Positions 1 to 8,264 are shown, counted from the stretch's first letter. The stretch: 64,000 nt of DNA from Viridibacterium silvisoli (GCF_036017035.1 NZ_JAYXHS010000002.1:868001-932000), one strand, 5' to 3'. Made by a program: numbers and translations. Notes: generated from the letters alone by a model not told the origin.

Positions 1-1
1 C

Positions 2-403
2 CTCGTGATCGAGCGCAACGGCGGTACGGGTACCAGTGGCAACCCCTTCAAGAAGATCTACAAGATCGACACCAACCAGGTCGACGCGAATGGTTTTGCC
101 GCCAAGACCGAAGTGGTCGACCTCATGAACATCGCCGACCCGCACGACCTGAATGGCGATGGCAGCAACACCTTCACGTTCCCTTACGTGACGATTGAAG
201 ACGTGCTCATTGTTGATGCCAACACCATCCTCGTGATGAACGACAACAACTTCCCCGGCGGTGGTGGCCGCGCCCTGACTCCGGACAGCAACGAGTTCCT
301 GCTGATCTCGTTGGCTGCACCAGTGCCTGAGCCTGCTGGTTGGGCCTTGATGCTGGGTGGCGTGGGCCTGCTGGGCGCGATGGTACGTCGTCGGCGTTGC
401 TGA
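2..403 (+). CDS. PEP-CTERM protein, phytase-esterase-like, 3' part only
   Basis: The reading frame is open from the left edge, so the 5' end lies outside the window. The visible 133 residues resemble the C-terminal part of the esterase-like activity of phytase family: a FPYVTIEDVLIVD segment followed by MNDNNFPGG and DSNEFLLISL, a strand pattern typical of the last blades of that beta-propeller. It ends in a PEP-CTERM sorting signal: VPEPAGW, a hydrophobic stretch LMLGGVGLLGAM and a VRRRRC basic tail. PEP-CTERM proteins are exported by Sec and then cleaved by exosortase in the inner membrane; no exosortase gene is in this window. The family call for the catalytic part is moderate because the N-terminal domain is not visible; the sorting signal is clear. 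Confidence 0.85.
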   Translation, partial: LVIERNGGTGTSGNPFKKIYKIDTNQVDANGFAAKTEVVDLMNIADPHDLNGDGSNTFTFPYVTIEDVLIVDANTILVMNDNNFPGGGGRALTPDSNEFLLISLAAPVPEPAGWALMLGGVGLLGAMVRRRRC

Positions 404-423
404 AGTTAGTTAGCCCCACTTGA

Positions 424-459
424 GACGCTGACGGTAATGTCGGCGTCTTGCTTTGTTGG
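424..459 (+). terminator. Rho-independent terminator after the PEP-CTERM gene
   Basis: A 9-bp stem (424-432 with 439-447, one G-T wobble) with a 6-nt loop begins 20 nt after the stop codon and is followed by the T-rich run TTGCTTTGTTGG. Confidence 0.7.
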
Positions 460-598
460 ACGGAGTGGCACTGCAGACCGCCGTATGGGTACCGTGCTGA
501 GTGCCCGCTTTTGCCGAGTTGCCGCTCGTAAGTAGGCATGCCGGCGCTAGCTTCAACTCAGATACTTGTCGCTTAATCTCTGAGACCCCTCTCTGCAC

Positions 599-634
599 GA
601 ATGGCGCCTCGGTTTACCTGGGCGCCATTCGATT
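599..634. terminator. Hairpin between two convergent genes
   Basis: A perfect 10-bp inverted repeat (GAATGGCGCC at 599-608 and its complement at 621-630) with a 12-nt loop, followed on the plus strand by GATTTTC. It sits between the convergent ends at 403 and 692. The poor T-run makes it a weak terminator; I see no gene in 404-691. Confidence 0.45.
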
Positions 635-691
635 TTCAGTGCGGAAAGCCGTCGTCCCCAGATCAAAATTAAATCGGGGGTAACACACCGG

Positions 692-1063
692 TCAGCCAAC
701 GATATTCGGGAGGCATTTGTTAGCCCTTATGTAGTTCTCACTGTCACACCAGGTAAAGAGGGCGTGGCCGTGCGAGTCATGGGCTTTGTAATCAATCTTC
801 GAATCTGTCGGTGAGCTTATTTGCACCATCATGGCCTCTGGAAATTCCTTTGCAATCCTCAATGATTTTTCCAACTCACCTTCATCAAATGCATGCGAAA
901 ACTTGCCTTCTTCTGTCCCGTGAAAACCGTAGTAGACGGTGATCTTTCCAGCTTCTTTAATCTGTCTCGCCATTTTCTCTAGTTTTTCAGCAAATCCATC
1001 GACATCAGATTGGCCGTCGTTGGTGAATACGCCCTTTTTGTACTGAATAATTTCATCTGGCAT
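692..1063 (-). CDS. Hypothetical protein, third gene of the AT-rich accessory cluster
   Basis: A 123-residue soluble acidic protein (MPDEIIQYKKG...CLPNIVG) that I do not recognise. The chosen ATG is 6 nt behind a GGGAG ribosome site at 1070-1074; longer in-frame starts exist but would overlap this site. The sequence alternates helix (DGFAEKLEKMARQIKEAG) and strand (KITVYYGFHG) in a compact alpha/beta pattern, with no signal peptide or membrane segment. It is the last of three minus-strand genes (2672 to 692) and is clearly lower in GC than the flanking secretion genes, which suggests acquisition by transfer. The GFHGTEEGKFSH segment is the most distinctive motif. It could be a cytoplasmic partner or immunity-like protein for the upstream genes, but nothing in the sequence proves this. 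Confidence 0.6.
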   Translation of the reverse strand: MPDEIIQYKKGVFTNDGQSDVDGFAEKLEKMARQIKEAGKITVYYGFHGTEEGKFSHAFDEGELEKSLRIAKEFPEAMMVQISSPTDSKIDYKAHDSHGHALFTWCDSENYIRANKCLPNIVG

Positions 1064-1201
1064 TGCCATCTCCCGATTTTGAAGAAGCTGAAAACGTTCA
1101 TTGTCCCAATTGCGGGCCGTCATCCATGGTGATGGTCCTTGAAAGAGCTTCCCCCCAAGGACCCTGTTGGCTTGGCGTTACGAGAGTCCGTGACAACCAA
1201 G

Positions 1202-1720
1202 CTATCGTCTCCCTGGTTCTTGTGGGGGGCTTGAGTACTCCCCAAGTACCGACCAGACCAGAACGGCAAGTCCAAACATCTTGCCTATCACCCTCTCGTT
1301 GCTGATGTCGAGTTCGAGCTCATAGGCTTGTTGTAGTTGGGCCGACACCAAGGCAGTGACGATGGGAGCGTTTCCGCTGACCATCCGCCAGTTGTCGACG
1401 TAGGTTCCGGCCCAAGGCCCATTCTTCGGTTTGAACTGTTCGCCCATGGACACGACGAGTGGTCCAGCAATCTGCATATCGTCGGGCTGAGGGTTAATGC
1501 GATGAAAATCGGCAGCTAGCGATTGGGTCTTGCTTTCGCATTTCTCCTTCAGATGCTTGAAGTCTGCTTTGTCAGGATCTTTCAGAAGAGCGGCCTCAAC
1601 TGCGCGCTGAAAAAGGTAGGGCATTTGGTCTGTTCCCGGTGAAGTTGGATAAATGAAGTCCCGTGCGCGAAGGGAATCGACCCGCAAGCATTGAGGAGAC
1701 GTACAGGCCGACCCATTCAA
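1202..1720 (-). CDS. Hypothetical protein, second gene of the AT-rich accessory cluster
   Basis: About 172 residues of unknown function. The most likely start is TTG at 1718-1720, with AGAGG at 1728-1732, only 10 nt after the stop of the upstream gene. An alternative ATG at 1622-1624 gives 140 residues, but the residues before it (RDFIYPTSPGTDQ) look coding. The middle is polar and mixed alpha/beta (DADFHRINPQPDDMQIAGPL-like), followed by GPWAGTYVDNWRM and a helix-rich segment VTALVSAQLQQAYELELD. The C-terminus has one hydrophobic stretch (MFGLAVLVWSVLG), possibly a membrane-interacting helix. No family is recognised. Tight coupling to the 313-residue gene upstream suggests the two products act together. 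Confidence 0.5.
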   Translation of the reverse strand: MNGSACTSPQCLRVDSLRARDFIYPTSPGTDQMPYLFQRAVEAALLKDPDKADFKHLKEKCESKTQSLAADFHRINPQPDDMQIAGPLVVSMGEQFKPKNGPWAGTYVDNWRMVSGNAPIVTALVSAQLQQAYELELDISNERVIGKMFGLAVLVWSVLGEYSSPPQEPGRR

Positions 1721-1730
1721 TCGAGCGCCT

Positions 1731-2672
1731 CTACAACATGACCAGTTCAGTGCGTTTGGCCGCCACGAGCGCGGCATTGTTTGCCGCAATCAACGCCCTC
1801 TTCTTGTTGATAAGGTCGGCTGTCTCGGAGACTTTTGTATTGATTTCTTTGATCATATCTTCGAGAGTGAGGAAGTCGGCCTTGTAGTCTGCGATAGCAG
1901 CCTTCAAATCCCCCGGATGCTTTGTCTTGTAGTCGGCAAGCTTCAAGTCATGAACTTGTTGGCTCAGTTCGCTGATCGCCGCGTTAAGGTCATTTTGCTG
2001 GGCAATGAGGCCGCTGATTCTGTCGAAGTTGGCAAGAGCACGGGCGCGATCGGCTGACATCCGAATGTCGTAGATGTAGAAATTCTGAACAATGATTTCA
2101 CTGTTGAAGAAATCCTTGCTACTGAACTTGTTCTCCATCACGCATACGAACATGCTCATCCCGGGAATAATGTCCTTTTGCACAATCTGCTTGGACAATT
2201 CAGTTTCCGTTCCCGTCTTGATGGTGGAAAGAATCCCCGTGATGGCCTGAAAGGCTGCGTTGGCGATGATCGCTTCGGTTCCAGCCATCATCGTCAGAAG
2301 GTTCTGCGTCGTTGCCGAGATGGTGCTTCCTTTGGCGGCGGAAGCTGTAGGAACTTTGTCGTTCTTGTCGCCGTCAGTGGGAGCTATGACGGCAGCTTTC
2401 CCTCCAAAGATCGCGGAGCGGACGCCGTCGATCATTTCGACCACATTGTTAAGTGACCATGTCGAAGCGGTAGACAGGTGTTGATACGATCCGCTTGCTA
2501 AAGGTTGGGCATCGTCCCATTTCCCGTCGGCGTAGAATTTCTTGATTCGAGCGTCCAGGATGTTCTGGGCTTCTGCCGCAGTTTTGTCCAGCTCAGCGTT
2601 TCTCTCGTCGATATATTTTTGAAATGCCGTGTTGCTTTCGCCGACTTCCTTGATATTCGTTGCGTGGCCCAT
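1731..2672 (-). CDS. Hypothetical helical protein with hydrophobic core segment and C-terminal coiled coil
   Basis: A 313-residue protein, started at the ATG behind AGGTCAGG; a longer in-frame ATG at 2750 has no better site. No signal peptide. Residues 1-100 are helical and charged. Residues about 120-165 carry a long apolar helical segment (TTQNLLTMMAGTEAIIANAAF, then QAITGILSTI). Residues 220-313 form a strongly heptad-like coiled coil (LIAQQNDLNAAISELSQQV, then SETADLINKKRALI). An apolar hairpin set between long helices is the general layout of alpha-helical pore-forming toxins, but I see no signature of a named family, so this is only a structural analogy. It is first in a three-gene minus-strand cluster, just downstream of a double-HTH regulator, and its base composition is AT-richer than the genes on either side. 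Confidence 0.6.
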   Translation of the reverse strand: MGHATNIKEVGESNTAFQKYIDERNAELDKTAAEAQNILDARIKKFYADGKWDDAQPLASGSYQHLSTASTWSLNNVVEMIDGVRSAIFGGKAAVIAPTDGDKNDKVPTASAAKGSTISATTQNLLTMMAGTEAIIANAAFQAITGILSTIKTGTETELSKQIVQKDIIPGMSMFVCVMENKFSSKDFFNSEIIVQNFYIYDIRMSADRARALANFDRISGLIAQQNDLNAAISELSQQVHDLKLADYKTKHPGDLKAAIADYKADFLTLEDMIKEINTKVSETADLINKKRALIAANNAALVAAKRTELVML

Positions 2673-2810
2673 TTGAACCTGACCTTTCTGTGTTTCGTTG
2701 AAAAGTGAATGATGAATTCGAATTGCATTGCGAGACGAATGGCCTTGCAACGCTCTGTAAATCTAGTAGTGGATAGTTAATTCGCATATACCTCCGATGT
2801 CGTAGGTCGC

Positions 2811-3221
2811 TTACTCGTAAAGTGCAACGAGTTGCGCGATGCTGCGGAGATTTAGCTTGCGTAGCAGGTTCTCGCGATGCTTGCGGACAGTGGGATCGGT
2901 GATTTCAAGTTGTCTTGAGATGCTCTTGCTCGTGAATCCCTGGATTACCAGTCTCATCACTTGGAGTTCTCTGGCTGAAAGGAGCTCGTCCAATGGGCGC
3001 TCAACCAATCTGGGCAAGTAATTCTGTTGCCTAGCGTGTTCAATCAGTTGCCTGCCGTTGCAAAGCCCAGCTTTGCCGAGCATGTTGCGACGGTGTGTCT
3101 TGACCGTGAGCTCACTGATTGCAAGCTCGGATGCGATTTCCCGGCAAGAAAGGCCCTTTGCCATCAGGTGAAGGATCTCTCTCTCACGCGGTGTCAGGGA
3201 GCTTAGATGGCCGTCGGTCAT
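2811..3221 (-). CDS. Regulator made of two tandem LuxR-type HTH domains
   Basis: A 136-residue protein containing nothing but two GerE/LuxR DNA-binding domains. The first spans about residues 7-62 (LTPREREILHLMAKGLSCREI, then ELTVKTHRRNMLGKAG). The second spans about 80-135 (LSARELQVMRLVIQGFTSKSI, then DPTVRKHRENLLRKLN). Both keep the LT/LS-x-RE-x-x start and the V-K/RxH recognition helix. There is no receiver, PAS or autoinducer domain. A GGGGGA site lies just upstream of the ATG. LuxR domains normally bind DNA as dimers, so two in one chain may bind one operator as a monomer or bridge two sites. It is encoded upstream of, and on the same strand as, the three accessory genes and is the obvious candidate for their regulator. 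Confidence 0.85.
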   Translation of the reverse strand: MTDGHLSSLTPREREILHLMAKGLSCREIASELAISELTVKTHRRNMLGKAGLCNGRQLIEHARQQNYLPRLVERPLDELLSARELQVMRLVIQGFTSKSISRQLEITDPTVRKHRENLLRKLNLRSIAQLVALYE

Positions 3222-3912
3222 TCGTCCCCCGAATTCGCCGGTGGTCGAAGTGCCGCGGCATAGCCATGCTGACTGGAGTCAGCAGGATAATTGCCATGTC
3301 ATTATTTTTGAAAGTGAACTGGTGACTCCTCGCAGCTGGTGCGCGAAGGCGAGGCAAGACCGAACGTGCCTGCCGCCTCAAATGGGAAGACTGGCGCCGT
3401 TGTGCTGGGTTACCGGGGACCTCAGACAGCCGGGGCGACATTCAGACCGGAATGCGCACTACAGCTCCGCTGAGGATGAGAGCGTGCTTCCTCTCAGTGA
3501 TCATGCAGCCGACATTTCTCTCTGGCTGCCGATCCACTCAGTATCGATCACCCGAATCGTCATGCGTTTGAGGTTCTCGGTGTTGTTCGGCAGGTGACGC
3601 GAGCGCTTGATGAGGTTGTCGTATGGACTGTGGGTTGATTGTCGGGCAACGTGACGATGGGAGTAAGTCCCTCTTTGTCAGCCGATCGGAATGGTCAATA
3701 AGCTACGTCTCTTGATTTCGCGCGATCTTCTCTCTCTGGCAGCCCTTTATCTTTATGCTGACGGCCCCGTAGTGTTTCGAAGGTGGCCGTACGGCATTGC
3801 CAAGGCCAATTTCCGTCTTGGTCGTTGATCCGTTGTTCGGAAACAGCGTCGAATGAGCGTCGGGTTGCAGTTAGAGGCTTGGTATCAGCAGAGCCCTTTC
3901 GAGCGGCGAAAT
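3222..3912. other. 691-nt intergenic stretch without a supported gene
   Basis: It lies between the start of the double-HTH regulator and the 3' end of the EAL/GGDEF gene. Short open frames occur (for example 3241-3597 plus) but their translations have no domain, no hydrophobic pattern and no convincing ribosome site. It should contain the promoter of the regulator; I could not pick out a convincing -35/-10 pair. It could be eroded coding DNA at the edge of the accessory block. Confidence 0.4.
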
Positions 3913-5796
3913 CTACTGCAGACGTGAGCCCACCGGACAATGCAATGTCGTCAGCAGATGGCGCGCCGAGGTCGTGCTGCCACCGCCACCGCCACCGCCG
4001 GTGGCTGCGCTCGGATCCTGCATGAAGAAGCCGCCGGGTTCGTGCTTGGCTGCGCGCTTGGAGGCGGCCGCCGCAGTCGCGACATCCTTGGCGCGACCAA
4101 AGCGGCCGGGCCGCACGCGCACGACGCCGATGATGAGCGAGCTGAGCGGGAAGAAGCACGGATTGCCGTGACGATCCTCCGAGTCGATGCCGCCGCGCTC
4201 GCGCGCCTCGTTATCAAACAGCGCGCGGCTGCGTTCGGCAAACTCGACAATGGCTGCGCGGCAGCGCTCTTCCCAGTCATCGCTTTGCATGAGCATGATG
4301 AAGTCATCGCCGCCGACGTGGCCGACGAAATCGCGCAAGGGGTCGCAGCTCGCCATGAGCAAGCCGGCCACCATGCGGATCATCTCGTCGCCGCGCCAGT
4401 AGCCATAGCAGTCGTTAAAGGGTTTGAAGTGGCGCAGGTCGCAGTAGCAGGCGACGAACTCGACGTTGGCCCTGAGCAGACGATCGATGTGTTCGCTGAT
4501 GGGGATGTTGCCGGGCAGGGCGGTGAGCGGGTTGGCGTGACGCGCGGCTTCGATGCGCAGCTCTGACACGGCACGCACCAGGCGTTCGCCGGTGCCAAGC
4601 CCTGCGTAGCGGCCTTCGTGGCTGATAATGAAGCCATCCACGAGGTAGCGTTGATCGTCGCCGCGCAACACGTCGACCAGACTCATCAGCGGCGTGCCCT
4701 GTTCGATGACGAGGGGCGCGGCATTCATCATTGTCGTGCATGATTTGCGACCGTACAGTTCCTTGTGAAAGGGCTGGGCGTAGCGGTCCATGAAGGCCTG
4801 GCGATTGATCAGGCCGAGTGGCTGCAGGTCGTCGCTGACGATGGCCAAAGCATGCAGGCCGGGTTGTTCGCGAAAGCGCTGCGCGAGATCGTTGTTGGTG
4901 GTGCTGGTGCCGACCGGCGCGATCGAGGCGATAAGGGTCTCGGCCGTGAGGCTGCTGTGGGTGGCGACGCGAATGTCGGGAAACACGGCGAGCTGGCTCG
5001 ACTGCAGGATGTCCAGCACGATGCGTGGCAGCTCGCGCGCGGGTTGCGCTTGTGGTCGGCCGAGCAGGTAGCCCTGGCCATACATGATGCCCATGTCGCG
5101 CAGCACGGCGAGGTCGGCCTCGTCTTCGATGCCTTCCGCAACGAGCTTGCCGCCGAAGGTTTCGGAAATGTGTTTGAGCACGCGCAGCACTTCGAAGCGC
5201 TCGTTGTCGGCGTGCACGCCTTTGACGAAGTGCTTGTCGATCTTGACGAGGTCCGGGCGCAACTCGGTCCAGGCGCGCAGGCTGGATTTGCCATCGCCGA
5301 AATCATCCAGCGCCAGCAACATGCCGGCCTTGCGCCAGGGGGCCAGCGCGGCCTTGAGCACATGCGGCTGGGCGACGCGGTCGTGCTCGGTCAGTTCGAT
5401 GATCAGGCGCGAAGGCAGGATGCCCATGCGGCGCGCGTAATCGGCCAGCTCTTCGCGTTGTTGCTCGCTGAGGCCCAGCACGGCACGCGGGCTCATGTTC
5501 ATCAGAAGCTTGCCGCTTGCGTGCTCGCGCGCGAACTCGCGGATCGCGATGCGGCAGCAATGCAGTTCGAGCTCAACCACGCAGCCCTCGCGTTCGGCGG
5601 CGGCGAAGAGGTTATCGGGGTTACGCAGCGCTGAATCCTGCGGGCCGCGCACGAGGGATTCGAAGCCGAAGAAGCTGCTCTCGGCCAGATTGATGAGGGG
5701 CTGGAAAACCGCGGTAAGTGCGTTGTCTGCGATCAAGGCAGAAACATCCTCTGCGGCAGTCGTGACAGAGGTGGCAATGGTGGAATCCGGGTGCAT
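3913..5796 (-). CDS. EAL-CBS-GGDEF cyclic-di-GMP signalling protein
   Basis: A 627-residue cytoplasmic protein with no membrane segment. An EAL phosphodiesterase domain (about 25-265) is followed by a CBS pair (about 280-410) and a GGDEF diguanylate cyclase domain (about 420-580). The EAL domain reads ESLVRG (residues 46-51, an accepted variant of EALxR), then ELTEHD, DDFGDG, KIDKHFV, EGIED and GYLLGRP, so the metal and general-base positions look intact and c-di-GMP hydrolysis is likely. The cyclase signature is GGDDF, an unusual but possibly active variant. CBS pairs generally bind adenosyl ligands and may couple nucleotide state to activity. The C-terminus has a run of seven glycines coded by GGC-like repeats and a low-complexity tail, possibly expanded by slippage. 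The start follows a GAGGGAGA site. c-di-GMP control fits the adhesin, LapG-like protease and PEP-CTERM genes nearby, but no direct link is visible. Confidence 0.95.
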   Translation of the reverse strand: MHPDSTIATSVTTAAEDVSALIADNALTAVFQPLINLAESSFFGFESLVRGPQDSALRNPDNLFAAAEREGCVVELELHCCRIAIREFAREHASGKLLMNMSPRAVLGLSEQQREELADYARRMGILPSRLIIELTEHDRVAQPHVLKAALAPWRKAGMLLALDDFGDGKSSLRAWTELRPDLVKIDKHFVKGVHADNERFEVLRVLKHISETFGGKLVAEGIEDEADLAVLRDMGIMYGQGYLLGRPQAQPARELPRIVLDILQSSQLAVFPDIRVATHSSLTAETLIASIAPVGTSTTNNDLAQRFREQPGLHALAIVSDDLQPLGLINRQAFMDRYAQPFHKELYGRKSCTTMMNAAPLVIEQGTPLMSLVDVLRGDDQRYLVDGFIISHEGRYAGLGTGERLVRAVSELRIEAARHANPLTALPGNIPISEHIDRLLRANVEFVACYCDLRHFKPFNDCYGYWRGDEMIRMVAGLLMASCDPLRDFVGHVGGDDFIMLMQSDDWEERCRAAIVEFAERSRALFDNEARERGGIDSEDRHGNPCFFPLSSLIIGVVRVRPGRFGRAKDVATAAAASKRAAKHEPGGFFMQDPSAATGGGGGGGSTTSARHLLTTLHCPVGSRLQ

Positions 5797-5828
5797 CGAA
5801 CTGTTCTCCCTCGATGGACGTTCTCGAA

Positions 5829-5869
5829 GGTCTGTTCACATATATCCGCCGGATACATGTGAACAGACC
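5829..5869. repeat. 41-nt near-perfect palindrome between two minus-strand genes
   Basis: Two 20-nt arms flank a single C: the left arm starts GGTCTGTTCACAT and the right arm ends ATGTGAACAGACC, with only one non-Watson-Crick (wobble-type) pair. It occupies half of the 90-nt gap between the stop at 5887 and the start at 5796. There is no T-run on the minus strand, so it is not a typical terminator. Candidates are an operator, an mRNA-stabilising hairpin or a REP-like element. The octamer TGGACGTT flanks it on both sides as a direct repeat. Confidence 0.75.
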
Positions 5870-5886
5870 CTGGACGTTTGCCCCCT

Positions 5887-7224
5887 TCAATCGACACCGG
5901 CGTGCATCGCCTTGAGTGAATCTTTTGTGACATCGGCACGGGTGCCGCCTGGATTTGTTGCCGGCTGCACGATTGCCACCAGCACTACCCTGCTCAGTGC
6001 ACGCTCATAGATTTCCGCATTGCCGGGGCGGGCGGTGGACGTTCCTGTGGTCGTGGCGATGCCGAAACTTTCGAGTACGACAGCGGCGGGCAATAGCCGG
6101 CTTGTGCTGGTGTCGGGGGAGATGAAGCCCGCCAGTTGCGCATTTGCGTTGAAAACCGGCGCGCTGGCGAGACCTGCCGGCATGGCCTGGCCGAGCAGCA
6201 TGCCTTGTTGCCCGTCATTCGCAGGGCGGCCAAAGAAGCCAGGCGTATTTGTCGGCAGTGCGGCGTAGGTGCTGCCGCGTACCGGGAAGCCGATCGCATG
6301 GAAAGGGCTCCCGGGGAAAAGGCGCGGCGCGATCGCTAACGGCGCGTCATCGTGCGGGAGTGCTTGTTCGAGTCTGAGCAGGACAAGACCTGCGTCCTCG
6401 AGCGCGCGTTCGACGGTCGCGCGGCGCAGATTGCCCTTTGCATCGCGCACGCGGATCTCGCCTGAGGTGTTGGCGGGGAGGGCGGTGATGACGTGCGTGC
6501 CGCTATCGACGATGAAGCCGCTGCTGGTTTGCCATGAGCCTGCAGGCAGTTCGTCGAACCACGGTGTAATCCAGGTGCCGGTGCTTTCCGCATCGCGCGT
6601 TGCGAGTTGAGGCAAGCGCTGCGAGTAAGCCGTGGGCAGGAGCTTGCGCCACACACCTTCAGATACCTTGTCGTTCGCAGCAATGCTGGCGCGATGTCGC
6701 AGGGCGATGATGGGCGGTTGGGCCGCATTGCGCGCCAGCCACGTATCCAGCTCGGTAGTCGCGCGCACTGCTTGTTGCCGGTCGATGAAGATCTCGCTCT
6801 GCGCGCACAGCAAGGCGACATCGTCCTGCTGCGTTGCGCGTGCCACTTCCAGCATGCGCAGCGCAATGCCGGTCTGGCCGCTGCGGTCGTTCAGGTACGC
6901 CATCCACGCCATGGCCTCGTTCGAGCGTGTGTGCTCGCCCTGCACGAGATGGGCAAATGCCAGCGCGCGGCGATACTGCCCTTCGGCCAGGTAGGCGCGC
7001 ACCATGCCGACTTCGGCCGTGGCCGATTCGCCCGCGACATGGCTGGCATGTTCGAACAGTGCTGCGGCATCGGGTGATTTGAGCGCCAGGGCTTGCTCGG
7101 CGCGGAGCAGGGCGGCCGGCAGCGTCTCCGCATTGCGCACGCGTGGCGCGGCGACGGCGCCCGCGCAGGCGAGTGCGATTGCCATGCAACAGATGCGTGC
7201 GGTCTTGCCATGCCGGTGGTTCAT
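5887..7224 (-). CDS. Secreted TPR protein with a degenerate trypsin-like domain
   Basis: A 445-residue exported protein. I chose the ATG at 7222-7224 because it places a clean signal peptide (basic MNHRHGKTAR, then CCMAIALACAGAVAA) at the N-terminus; a GTG at 7266 would add 14 polar residues. Residues about 35-210 are helical with TPR-like A-G-Y spacing (AYLAEGQYRRALAFAHLVQ). Residues about 225-400 follow the fold of trypsin-like (HtrA/Deg) domains: SSGFIVDSGTHVITALPA where active enzymes have GSG...LTNHHV, DAGLVLLRLE where they have DLALLK, and GLASAPVFNANAQLAGFI where they have GNSGGPLF. Histidine and serine of the triad are therefore replaced, so it is probably a pseudo-protease that binds peptides or partners. 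It is likely followed by the c-di-GMP gene in one transcript interrupted by the palindrome. Confidence 0.8.
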   Translation of the reverse strand: MNHRHGKTARICCMAIALACAGAVAAPRVRNAETLPAALLRAEQALALKSPDAAALFEHASHVAGESATAEVGMVRAYLAEGQYRRALAFAHLVQGEHTRSNEAMAWMAYLNDRSGQTGIALRMLEVARATQQDDVALLCAQSEIFIDRQQAVRATTELDTWLARNAAQPPIIALRHRASIAANDKVSEGVWRKLLPTAYSQRLPQLATRDAESTGTWITPWFDELPAGSWQTSSGFIVDSGTHVITALPANTSGEIRVRDAKGNLRRATVERALEDAGLVLLRLEQALPHDDAPLAIAPRLFPGSPFHAIGFPVRGSTYAALPTNTPGFFGRPANDGQQGMLLGQAMPAGLASAPVFNANAQLAGFISPDTSTSRLLPAAVVLESFGIATTTGTSTARPGNAEIYERALSRVVLVAIVQPATNPGGTRADVTKDSLKAMHAGVD

Positions 7225-7475
7225 CGTCGTGCCAGGTTGCCGTTTGTGGATGGCAACTGATAGCACCGCGCCATGACGCGGTTATTACCGTGTGCATCTG
7301 AGGGGCCATCTGTGCCGAACACAACAGATGTGACATTCGCGTAACAAAATGCATCGTTCGGATGCTCCACACGGGCTATGCGGATGCATTGCCGGCTGCG
7401 AGTGGATGTAACGGGAGCTGCTTAAGCTGCAAGGCACTGTCGACTGTCTTCCCTATGCATCTTCCGGAGATTCAC
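7225..7475. promoter_or_regulatory. Divergent intergenic region with promoters for both neighbours
   Basis: 251 nt separate the divergent pseudo-protease gene (minus) and PEP-CTERM gene (plus), so both promoters should be here. I see no -35/-10 pair or sigma-54 site good enough to place exactly. Confidence 0.4.
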
Positions 7476-8264
7476 ATGTTCAAGAAATATGCCAAAGCCG
7501 TTCTGCCGCTTGCTTTGCTGGCTGCCTCGATGGGCAATGCCGAAGCCTTGACCACGGGCGATCTGGCGTTCACTGCTTTCAATGCCGACGAAGATGGCTG
7601 GGCCATGGTGACCTTCGCTGATATCGCTGCGAACACGACGATCTACTTCACGGACAACGAGTGGAACGGTAGTGCCGTCGGCTCTGGCGGTGTCTTCAAT
7701 ACGGGCGAGAGCTATCACCAGTGGGTGTCTGGCGCGAGCACGATTGCTGCCGGCACGGTGATCCGTTTCAGCGCGGTCGACCAGACGACGCTGTCTTCCT
7801 CCGTTGGCACGCTGACACGCGCTGCGGTGAGTGGCAGCACGAACTACGGCGTGGCCAATTCCAACGACGTGATCTATGCCTACCTTGGTACCTCCGCTGC
7901 AGCGCCAACGACTTTCCTGACGGCTATCACCAATGGTGACTTCGCTGCGGATGGCACGCTGGCCGGTACGGGCCTGACGGCCGGTGTCAATGCGCAGCGT
8001 CTTAACCTCAACTCGCCATCGGCTACGCCCGACTTCGGTCAATACACCGGCGCACGCACCGGTCTGACGAACTTCTCGGACTACAAGGCGCTGGTTGCCA
8101 ACGTGTCGAACTGGACGGTCGATACGACCAATGGCACCTACACCTCGGTCGTTCCGGATACGACGAACTTCGCCGTGACGGCCGTGCCGGAGCCTGGCAA
8201 CTACGCAATGCTGATCGCTGGCTTCGGCATGCTCGGCTTGATTGTGCGTCGTCGCACAGCCTGA
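7476..8264 (+). CDS. PEP-CTERM sorting domain protein
   Basis: A 262-residue exported protein. The ATG follows a CCGGAGA ribosome site (7464-7470) and starts a signal peptide (MFKKYAKAVLPLALLAASMG, cleavage near NAEA). Residues about 27-140 form a beta-rich domain beginning GDLAFTAFNADEDGWAMV and containing IYFTDNEWNG, a pattern found at the N-terminus of many secreted nucleases and PEP-CTERM proteins; its function is not known to me. The C-terminus is a textbook PEP-CTERM signal (VPEPGNYAMLIAGFGMLGLIV then RRRTA). It is directly upstream of an extracellular nuclease gene, separated by a terminator-like hairpin. Likely an exosortase substrate anchored to or released into the extracellular matrix. 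Confidence 0.9.
   Translation: MFKKYAKAVLPLALLAASMGNAEALTTGDLAFTAFNADEDGWAMVTFADIAANTTIYFTDNEWNGSAVGSGGVFNTGESYHQWVSGASTIAAGTVIRFSAVDQTTLSSSVGTLTRAAVSGSTNYGVANSNDVIYAYLGTSAAAPTTFLTAITNGDFAADGTLAGTGLTAGVNAQRLNLNSPSATPDFGQYTGARTGLTNFSDYKALVANVSNWTVDTTNGTYTSVVPDTTNFAVTAVPEPGNYAMLIAGFGMLGLIVRRRTA

Noticed and set aside
3241..3597. 118-codon plus-strand frame in the 3.2-3.9 kb gap
   Set aside because: No domain, biased residue pattern or ribosome site; composition looks non-coding.
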